From: Coniochaeta sp. PMI_546
Lineage: Eukaryota; Ascomycota; Sordariomycetes; Coniochaetales; Coniochaetaceae
NCBI GenBank assembly: GCA_021432605.1
Contig: MU271152.1
Span: 248,001-312,000, forward strand
Length of the DNA: 64,000 bases
Reading direction: 5' to 3'
Shown here in pieces: positions 56,981-64,000 of this stretch (the stretch's first letter is position 1; each line of letters opens with the position of its first letter). The notes under the pieces were generated by a model. The model was not told where the DNA came from. It did not search any database and was given only the letters and a program-made list of their open reading frames with translations. The position numbers were made by a program, and so were the translations under genes.

Positions 56981-58470
56981 ATGGAATCCAAAGTACCGCA
57001 GCTTGCGAGGGCTGCAAGTCCAGAGCGCCAACCAGGTCCTTCGCACCATGCCTGGTCTGCACCGGCACCGCTACCGGCGCAGTTCTCATCTTTTGAGCCA
57101 CCTCAGGTAGTACATTTCTCCTTTATGGGGTCCCCAGATGCGTTTATTGTCCACCGTTCAGCACCCGGGGCGGAGAGGCTTGAGAGTAATTTCAAACGAT
57201 ACTCTGGAGTGGAAGATGACAATCGCGGCGGCGCAACACGGCAACAATCGGAGGGAGTACATCCTACACCTGAAATCGCTTCATTACAACACAGCCAGTC
57301 ACCGTCTGCACTAGACCTTCCCAGCCTGGTAGGAAGCGGCAGCATGTCTCCAGATAGAGTCGGCAGCCCCCCTCCTGGTGAAGGGTGGCATCAAGTCGAC
57401 CTCTCACCTCCAGTTACCGCTAAGCGAACTTTAGCCACTGTCAACAATGACGAACAAGGTCACCCAAAGGACGTTAGGGAGAAAACTGAAGCGTTGTTGC
57501 GGCATGGAACCTTATACCACGGAGCTTTAGCAAGGAGCCTTGCTAGCTTGGCGCCCCCAGTTTCGAAGGATCCCATGAGTACCACTCCAAGCAATGAGAT
57601 GTTCCCGTCCATCGCGGTCCTCCCGACGCCGCACGGTCTGGGGGAGCAACGTCCCAGGCCGAGAAGCAATGTCGATGTGTTTGAGCGGGGTTATTACGAC
57701 ACTACCAAGCCGACTTGCTCACTGAACCTCGTATGCTACAGGTCAGGGGCCAACGGATGCGACTTGCAGCAAATCCAATGTGTGCTCAAGTCTATGTGTC
57801 CCAGCGAAGATGGCTTCAAAGCAACCATTGCAGCCAATAAGGATATGGTCTTTGCTGATGACCAGTTCTTTCGCCAGATGGAGCGTCTTTACGTGACCCA
57901 GATGTCCGGCTTCTTCAGGCGCTACTTCTCGCTCAAGAGTCTTCGAGCGTTCCGTGTCCTCGCTGTAAGCCGCATCCAAGTGAGACCCGGGAAACATAAT
58001 CTAATGCGGAACGCTAGTACACCCCAACAACGAGGCCGACTGTTGTTCCATTTGATGACTTCGTCCTCCAGGAGATGATGTACGCTTATCGGAACCCTGA
58101 CAAGCTCTCGAGTAAAGACGAGTGGATTCAGTGGGTGTTCCGGCTCCGGTGTAAGGACAAACGGCACGCCCTTGAGTTCGTTGAGGGTTGGAACACAACC
58201 CGAATTGCCATTTCTGGGACGGTGCCGTGGCTCAGTTCCTGTCTTGTCGGGATCATATGGACCGCAATGGGAGGAGATGCACAGACTGCTTTTACCGTTG
58301 CGTCGTTCATTCTTACATCGTCGTCCAGTGAGTATTTTGCCTTGACTTTGAGGTTCTCTCGCAACGTTGTGGGATGTTAGTCCTAACCGCCTTTTCTAGT
58401 CATTATTGCATTGTTGGCGGTGATCAGTAGCATTGAGTCATCTGGTGAAATGGTTGGTCCGAGTCGATGA
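56981..58470 (+). CDS. Fungal two-helix membrane protein with a conserved C-terminal domain
   Basis: Three exons (56981-57964, 58018-58327, 58400-58470) give 454 residues. The N-terminal 240 residues are disordered (Ser/Pro/Gln-rich). A folded part begins near 250 with KPTCSLNLVCYRSGANGCDLQ and continues FFRRYFSLKSLRAFRVLAYTPTTRP, QEMMYAYRNPDKLSSKDEWIQWVFRLR and HALEFVEGWNTTRIAISGTVPW. Two membrane helices follow, about 394-414 and 418-443, and a short tail. I recognise the ALEFVEGWNTTRI block from a large group of uncharacterised ascomycete proteins, often present in several copies per genome; no function is known to me. The introns are normal (GTAAGC and GTGAGT donors). The start at the AUG at 56981 is the first in frame but not proven. 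Confidence 0.85.
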
Positions 58471-59106
58471 AGTTGGAATTGTGTCAGAGCCAAAAGCCTG
58501 AGATGAAGCTGGATATCCAATGATACCCACGACAGTCCCAAGCATTAGCTATCTTGCCTCGAGTTAGCTAATGCTTACGGTGCGCCCATTGGGCTCTGCG
58601 TTCGAATACCCATTGACCACATTCATTGTAAAATCAGTTGTGGTCGGTACCTTACTTACAACCACCGAATAGTTGGCGCTTCCGCATGCTCGGTGCTATT
58701 CTTCCTGTCTCGGTAATGATACGGCTCCTATGTGACATGTGCACAGGGGCATTGAAAGGAGGATCTGCTTCGTTGAGTGCGGGCCGCTCCGAATTACCGG
58801 ATCAGCATGCTTTGTATGGTTCAATTGGTCAAGGCCGTTGGTAGGACAAGCACTAAAATTAGCGCCTAGTTTCTCGCCGGCTAAACAAACAGGGTGTGTT
58901 GGTGGCACTTGAAACAGCAAACAGTGGATTGAATCACCCGTTTGCCGCTAATACGAGGTGTCAAAGCAAACAACGAGATCAATCATGTGCTGCCTGTCGT
59001 TCACTTTAGCCCGATTTGACACCTACATGTTCTCATCTCACCCTCTTGCATTTCGAGATCTGATGAATCGCCCCAATGGTGGAAGCGATCGGTGGTGTGA
59101 GATACC
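58471..59106. promoter_or_regulatory. Intergenic region upstream of the mannosidase gene
   Basis: No coding region recognised. Presumed promoter of the GH47 gene. Confidence 0.5.
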
Positions 59107-60801
59107 ATGATAATCGTTCGCAGAAGATCTCGTTCACGGCTGTTGCTGGCCATAGTCTTGGCCGTCGTACTCATCTTCTATCTGCGGATTGACTTCAATA
59201 AACAGGACAGTCATAAAGCTAGAATACCCTATCAGAAATCCAGTTTCGACTGGACAACGGTCGAGCAGCATTATCCGATTCAGTCCGTCATCTCACTGCC
59301 CAGAGGCAGAGTGAAGCCGCTCCCAAGGATACAGTATCACTTCGGACAGAAACAGAAAAACAACCCGACAAGTCAAGCCAGAGCTGTCATTGTGCGCAAC
59401 GCTTTCCTTCGCTGCTGGAGAAGCTACAAGGAGCGCGCATGGCTGCACGACGAGCTCACGCCTCTCACCGGCGGAGCCAAGGACACCTTTGGCGGGTGGG
59501 GTGCCACCCTGGTGGACAGCCTCGACACGCTGTGGATCATGGGACTGAAGACAGAGTTCTACGTGGCCGTGGAGGCGGCTGTGCAGCTGGACTTCAACAA
59601 CACGACCGAGTCAGGCATCAACGTCTTTGAGACGACTATCCGGCACCTCGGTGGGCTTCTTGGCGCCTACGACTTGAGTGGCGAGCCGGCATTGCTTCTC
59701 AAGGCTAAGGAACTGGGCGACATGCTTTACATGGCATTCGACACGCCGAACCGGATACCACCTTTCTGGCTGACGTTTGAGGACGTAATTGCAGGCACAC
59801 AGGTCGCCGGTACTCATGATCCTAGCGCTTCGCCTGCATCTCTATCGTTGGAGTTCACACGGCTTGCTCAGTTGACTGGAGATGACAAGTATTATGATGC
59901 CATCGACCGAGTAAGGGCATTCTTGGAGCGGACGCAGGACGAATCGCTCTTACCTGGGATGTGGCCGACTATGATCAATTTCCGCGACGAGAAGGTGACA
60001 GACAGCTCATTCAGTCTGGGCGCTCTGGCTGACTCGCTATACGAGTATCTCCCCAAGATGTTTATCCTCCTTGGTGGGCTGGAGCCGGCCTACGAGAGCA
60101 TGTATCGGAAAGCCATGGATGCAGTCGTGAACAACATCTTGTTCCGACCTATGCTGCCCGGCAAGGAAGACATTTTGTTTCCGGGAACTGCGTTTGTCCG
60201 CAACGAAGGGGTCAACCTTGTCCCGGAAGGGCAACACCTGTCTTGCTTCGTGGGCGGCATGTTCGCCGTCGGAGGCAGAACCTTCGGCATTGACGAGCAT
60301 GTGAAGATCGGGCAGCAAATCACGCGCGGCTGCGCATGGGCGTATGAGGCATTTGCGACGGGTCTGATGCCTGAGATTTTCGGTCTGATTGAGTGTAAGT
60401 CACTGGACGGATGTGTATGGGACCAGGACAGGTGGCGGGAAGAAGGCGACCCGTCTCTCAAAGAAGGGTTTCGCAACGCCAGGGACCCGCGATATCTCCT
60501 GCGACCGGAGACAATCGAGAGCATTTTTGTGCTGTACCGGGTAACAGGCAATGAGGAGCTGCGCGAGACGGCGTGGACGATGTTTCAGAGGATCATGATT
60601 GCCACCGAGACACCGTTTGGAAACGCGGCCATAACGAATGTGACGGTTGAAGGGGCCCCGGAGAAGGAGGACTCGATGGAGAGCTTTTGGATGGCAGAGA
60701 CGCTCAAGTACTTCTACTTGATCTTCTCGCCGGCGGATGTCATCAGCTTGGACGATTTTGTACTCAACACCGAAGCGCACCCGTTCCGGCGGCCAAAGTG
60801 A
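59107..60801 (+). CDS. Class I alpha-1,2-mannosidase (GH47)
   Basis: Trims alpha-1,2-linked mannose from N-glycans in the ER or Golgi. One exon, 564 residues. It is a type II membrane protein: a short basic cytoplasmic N terminus (RRRSRSR) precedes one helix at about 12-27. The (alpha/alpha)7 barrel begins about residue 90 (RNAFLRCWRSYKERAWLHDEL). GH47 motifs are seen in order: TLVDSLDTLWIMGL, FETTIRHLGGLLGAYDLSG, DSSFSLGALADSLYEYLPK, HLSCFVGGMFAVG, RDPRYLLRPETIESIF, ESFWMAETLKYFYLIFS and the calcium-binding threonine in LNTEAHPF. The expected acidic residues lie in these motifs. Whether it is the ER or a Golgi enzyme cannot be decided by eye. Confidence 0.95.
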   Translation: MIIVRRRSRSRLLLAIVLAVVLIFYLRIDFNKQDSHKARIPYQKSSFDWTTVEQHYPIQSVISLPRGRVKPLPRIQYHFGQKQKNNPTSQARAVIVRNAFLRCWRSYKERAWLHDELTPLTGGAKDTFGGWGATLVDSLDTLWIMGLKTEFYVAVEAAVQLDFNNTTESGINVFETTIRHLGGLLGAYDLSGEPALLLKAKELGDMLYMAFDTPNRIPPFWLTFEDVIAGTQVAGTHDPSASPASLSLEFTRLAQLTGDDKYYDAIDRVRAFLERTQDESLLPGMWPTMINFRDEKVTDSSFSLGALADSLYEYLPKMFILLGGLEPAYESMYRKAMDAVVNNILFRPMLPGKEDILFPGTAFVRNEGVNLVPEGQHLSCFVGGMFAVGGRTFGIDEHVKIGQQITRGCAWAYEAFATGLMPEIFGLIECKSLDGCVWDQDRWREEGDPSLKEGFRNARDPRYLLRPETIESIFVLYRVTGNEELRETAWTMFQRIMIATETPFGNAAITNVTVEGAPEKEDSMESFWMAETLKYFYLIFSPADVISLDDFVLNTEAHPFRRPK

Positions 60802-61296
60802 GCCCAGTCTCCGAATATATGGCGTCGGCCATGACAGTTGAAGGGGACTACAATCATGGAAGTACTAGAGTAATGTAGCAAAGAGAAGTTACCTTAGTTC
60901 ACTACCTTACTTGTTAACTAGCGCTCCCCCAATAGCTGGAGCTTATACAGTCTACCGAGTAGTCACACTCCTAGACATAAACTTTGGGTCTTTGGAGCGA
61001 AGCTGCGAGGATGTACGTGACATGTACTGAGGTACCTATGCAGTACAGTACGTGGAGTGTGGTGAGACTTTTCTCCACTAGAATCTTATCTCCGGGTGGC
61101 GGGCGTCCATAAGGTCCCCACTCGTGCGATCCACTTTCCGTGACTTGCATCATCGTGCTTTGGGCATCAGAATCAGCCTCATTTCAAAGCTTCCAATCAC
61201 CTGCTCAACCTCGTACCGCCATCAAGCAACCCGGGAAACCGGTACAGTAAGCACCATAATAGCAAGACTCGGTACCGAAAACCAATCAGCATCATA
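60802..61296. promoter_or_regulatory. Intergenic region with clustered GTAC sites
   Basis: Between the mannosidase and the Fmp52-like gene. Five GTAC tetramers occur between about 61012 and 61052. No coding region recognised. Confidence 0.5.
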
Positions 61297-62043
61297 ATGT
61301 CAGCAGCCATAATCGGCAGTACAGGCCTGGTAGGCTCCTACATCCTATCGACCTGCCTGGCCGAGACCTCCCCATGGTCTAAGATCCACACCATCTCCCG
61401 CCGCCAGCCCAAGTCCACCGGGCCCAAACTGTCGGCCATCATCGAGTCCGACACTTCCAAGTGGTCCGCCGCACTCTCCGCCATATCCCCCACGCCAGAT
61501 GTCGTATTCTCTGCCCTCGGCACCACCCGCGCCCAGGCCGGCGGCATAGCGGAGCAGTGGAAGATCGACCACGACCTCAACGTCGAGCTGGTGACGGCCG
61601 CCAAGGCCGCGGGCGTCAAGGACTTTGTCTTCATCTCCAGCGCCGGTATCAGGGGTGCGCTGAGCGGCAGGGCGCCGTACAGCAGGATGAAGCAGGGCGT
61701 CGAGGACACCATCCAGGGCGCCGGGTTCGAGCACGCGGTCATCCTCAGGCCGGGCCTGATCATGGGCGACCGGGAGGTGCCGCATGGTGGAGGTCCATTC
61801 ATGAACTCGGCTGTGAGGACGTTGGGCAGGTTATTTGGACAGGGGTGGCAGGATTCCCTTGGGCAGGAGGCGGAGGTCATTGCTCGGGCTGCGGTTGCTG
61901 CTGCCAGGCTGGCCAAGGAGGGGAAAGCACCGGAGAAGTTTTGGGTGCTTGGAGGCGCGGATATTGTTAGGCTTGGGAGGACAGAGTGGAATGAAAGCGA
62001 TAAGGGTGCCGCGGACAGTCGTCATGTTGCCGAGCACGCTTAG
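61297..62043 (+). CDS. FMP52: Fmp52-like mitochondrial outer-membrane protein (TIP30-like SDR)
   Basis: Extended short-chain dehydrogenase/reductase-like protein; the yeast homologue is found on the mitochondrial outer membrane and its reaction is unknown. One exon, 248 residues. The N terminus MSAAIIGSTGLVGSYIL has the glycine-rich dinucleotide motif (GSTGLVG). Other marks are DVVFSALGTTRAQAGG, the FVFISSAG strand and YSRMK, a YxxxK pair that could be catalytic. RPGLIMGDRE and the C-terminal KFWVLGGADIVRL agree with the HTATIP2/TIP30 branch. No separate presequence is seen, as in fungal Fmp52. The upstream gene is on the same strand but about 500 bases away. Confidence 0.9.
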   Translation: MSAAIIGSTGLVGSYILSTCLAETSPWSKIHTISRRQPKSTGPKLSAIIESDTSKWSAALSAISPTPDVVFSALGTTRAQAGGIAEQWKIDHDLNVELVTAAKAAGVKDFVFISSAGIRGALSGRAPYSRMKQGVEDTIQGAGFEHAVILRPGLIMGDREVPHGGGPFMNSAVRTLGRLFGQGWQDSLGQEAEVIARAAVAAARLAKEGKAPEKFWVLGGADIVRLGRTEWNESDKGAADSRHVAEHA

Positions 62044-62757
62044 TGCTGATTGAGATTGACATGACAGTTGAACTGTACGGTCAATGGTGATTCGGTCTTT
62101 GGCTGTTCACACATTTGACGCAAGGCACTTATTTCAAGATACCTACTCAGCTCTCTTCCTGAATATGCTTCCTCGAGGATATAATCTATCTGTAATCTCG
62201 GCATCGTGAATGGACGAGGAGATGTTCGCGACTTGAACATGACTGACGGGATGCTAGTAAGGTACAGGCATAAACTCATAGACATCCTTTCGTCGCGAGT
62301 GAAGATGAGTATGGGCAGAGCGGCTTTGATCTGAATACCTTAATTCATGTCTATCTAATCTCAGAGCCAACGTACAAACACTACACGTAGATAACTGACC
62401 GTCATGATGGCCAGGTTTTCTGGTTAGGACCCCACTGAAATACATCTGCTCGTGTACACATGAGGATGCTGAAGTTCCCGCGTAATCCTACAAGTACCTC
62501 AATGTACACTACAGCCTACACGCTAGAGGGTACCAGGGGATCTGGACCGTGCACACTGTACAGCCAAGTCCAACGCTAATTAAGCGCATTCCCACAAATT
62601 TGCCAGTCTGTCAGCCTTGCAGCCGCGACTTCCAACATTTCAAACGCGTTGTCGCATCGTCGCATCACGGTCGCCGTTGTCGCGCTCCCAGTCGCTGCTT
62701 TATCTCCCTTTATCACCACGAGCTTTGTCGCCACTGTCTGCGGCTCCCGACGCAGAT
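62044..62757. promoter_or_regulatory. Intergenic region upstream of the RSC9 homologue
   Basis: No coding region recognised. The frame of RSC9 stays open upstream of its AUG without another AUG (from about 62617), and I treat this as leader. Confidence 0.5.
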
Positions 62758-64000
62758 ATGGCCCCGCCGGTACCAGTGCACACGATCGACCATACCCCGG
62801 AATACGAAGCCTTCATCGCGAAGCTCACCGAATTCCACAAACAGCGCGGCACGTCCTTTGACCCAGCACCTAAATTGGGTCTATGTCAAGTGGATCTCTA
62901 CAAGCTGTTCAATTATATTGTCGAGCGAGGAGGCTACGATGCCGTCTCTGACGAGAAGTTGGCTTGGCGCCGGATGTGTGAAGAGCTGGGATTGATGACC
63001 AGCAACCCGCCAGCAGCTGCGTTCAGCTTGAAATCCATCTTCTACAAAAACCTTGCCGCCTATGAGATCAAGACAATACACAACAAAGAGCCTCCACCAC
63101 CCGAAATCCTCGAACATACGACAGCTAAAGGCAGCGGCTTGCTGACCAGAACATTGGAGAATTACGCTCCCGCTCGCCGAGAAACAGGCACAGGATTCAG
63201 GGACTCGGATGGTGATGAAGGCACGCCATCAAAGGAGCGGCCATCTGAAGATACCCCCGGCTCAGCACGAGCATCACGAGGCCTGCGACAAGACCCCCCG
63301 CAAAGGGTCATCTTCCAACCCGAGACCAGCTCCTCCAGGGCCGTGCGACATGCCTCAGGGCAACAACATTCTACCTCAGCTTCGCATAACTCTCCGCATC
63401 ACAGCCAGCCACACTCCCAAGGGCCGCAGCAACAAAGTGTGCATTCCGCTCCATACCAGACTCCTCGTGGTGGCGCATCGCATTCGTTTACTCCTCAGAA
63501 CCCGGAGCTCCAGAATGCTGCCGTGATGACCTACGACTGGGCTCGGCCGCTAGCCTTGCCAGTCCGTCCGGTTCGGACGCCAGCTACTGACCCGAATGCC
63601 TTTGCCGAGGAACGACGCCTTGCACGGCTTCAAGCCGCGGGGAAGTCAGCTGCGGATCTGATGCAACAGCGCAATCCAATTCGTAAGTTCGACACGCCTT
63701 AAATTACTGCTTGTTTATTCGATGCCGTGCCGGGTGCTGACTTTTTATCTAGGAGCCGACAAGCACTTTGAAGGGCCCAACATCTATGTTCGATGCATGC
63801 AATCCCTCCTCAGCCGCATTCCTGCCGAACAAGCATTTGCTCTTAATCACCTCGTGAAGATCAGTTATGAGCGAGGGGATAAGTTTCGCTTCGAGCAATT
63901 TCCCAAGTTGGTCGAGGGTTTAGTCGAAAAGGGACTTGAAGTTGGACAGCTGTTCTATCAGGTAGAGTGGACCATCAACTATGACCCTGAACAGGACGAG
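62758..64000 (+). CDS. RSC9: Chromatin-remodelling complex subunit Rsc9 (ARID domain), 5' part
   Basis: DNA-binding subunit of the RSC-type SWI/SNF remodeller. Two exons are seen (62758-63682 and 63753 to at least the window end), so the gene is cut by the window. The ARID domain fills residues about 10-110: YEAFIAKLTEFHKQRGTSFD, LGLCQVDLYKLFNYIVERGGYDAVS, WRRMCEELGL and SLKSIFYKNLAAYE. A disordered Ser/Gln/His-rich linker follows, then EERRLARLQAAGKSAADLMQ. The second exon begins the helical repeat part (IYVRCMQSLLSRIPAEQAFALNHLVKIS). A CAG|GTAGAG site at about 63958-63966 could be another donor, so the last bases may be intron. Confidence 0.92.

Overview
This window is nuclear DNA from a filamentous ascomycete (Pezizomycotina, most likely a Sordariomycete; the class is an inference from gene content and protein style). 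The evidence is that genes carry short introns of about 45-100 bases with GTRNGT donors, CTRAY-like branch sites and CAG/TAG acceptors. The proteins include Mediator Med13, TFIIE-beta, RSC9 and proteasome Rpn7, and two tRNA genes have introns after position 37. Genes lie on both strands at about one per 2.5-3 kb and there are no operons. No transposon, retroelement, CRISPR array or viral fossil was recognised. Gene models below were spliced by hand from reading-frame continuity, splice consensus and family motifs.

Left part (1-13.4 kb): alanyl-tRNA synthetase with two in-frame AUGs; an intron-containing tRNA-Cys(GCA); NMN adenylyltransferase with ten introns, divergent from methylthioadenosine phosphorylase; a 168-residue orphan; then a gene-poor stretch holding a small membrane-protein gene with a TATA box and leader repeats.

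Middle (13.4-40.5 kb): Med13, divergent from the ribosome-biogenesis WD protein Enp2; a single-pass membrane protein; a 2.4 kb empty stretch; a 1279-residue coiled-coil protein that may be meiotic; mitochondrial ribosomal protein bL33m; alanine aminotransferase with a possible alternative mitochondrial leader; proteasome Rpn7, divergent from cap methyltransferase Abd1; Coq3, divergent from Rib3; and an intron-containing tRNA-Asp(GTC).

Right part (40.5-64 kb): an isolated two-exon gene of a fungal family with possible PD-(D/E)XK-like motifs inside a gene-poor region of about 7 kb; a four-finger C2H2 transcription factor with a long pyrimidine-rich leader; a DsbA/FrnE-like oxidoreductase; TFIIE-beta; cytochrome b5; F-actin capping protein alpha; a two-helix membrane protein of a fungal family; a GH47 alpha-mannosidase; an Fmp52-like protein; and the 5' part of an ARID-domain RSC9 homologue cut by the window end.

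Most genes are housekeeping: tRNA charging, NAD, riboflavin and ubiquinone synthesis, transcription, proteasome, mitochondrial translation and glycan trimming. The most interesting items are the possible nuclease-like gene at 41.7 kb, the coiled-coil protein at 24.5-28.5 kb, and three genes whose 5' ends suggest alternative starts or upstream control (ALA1, ALT, the C2H2 factor).
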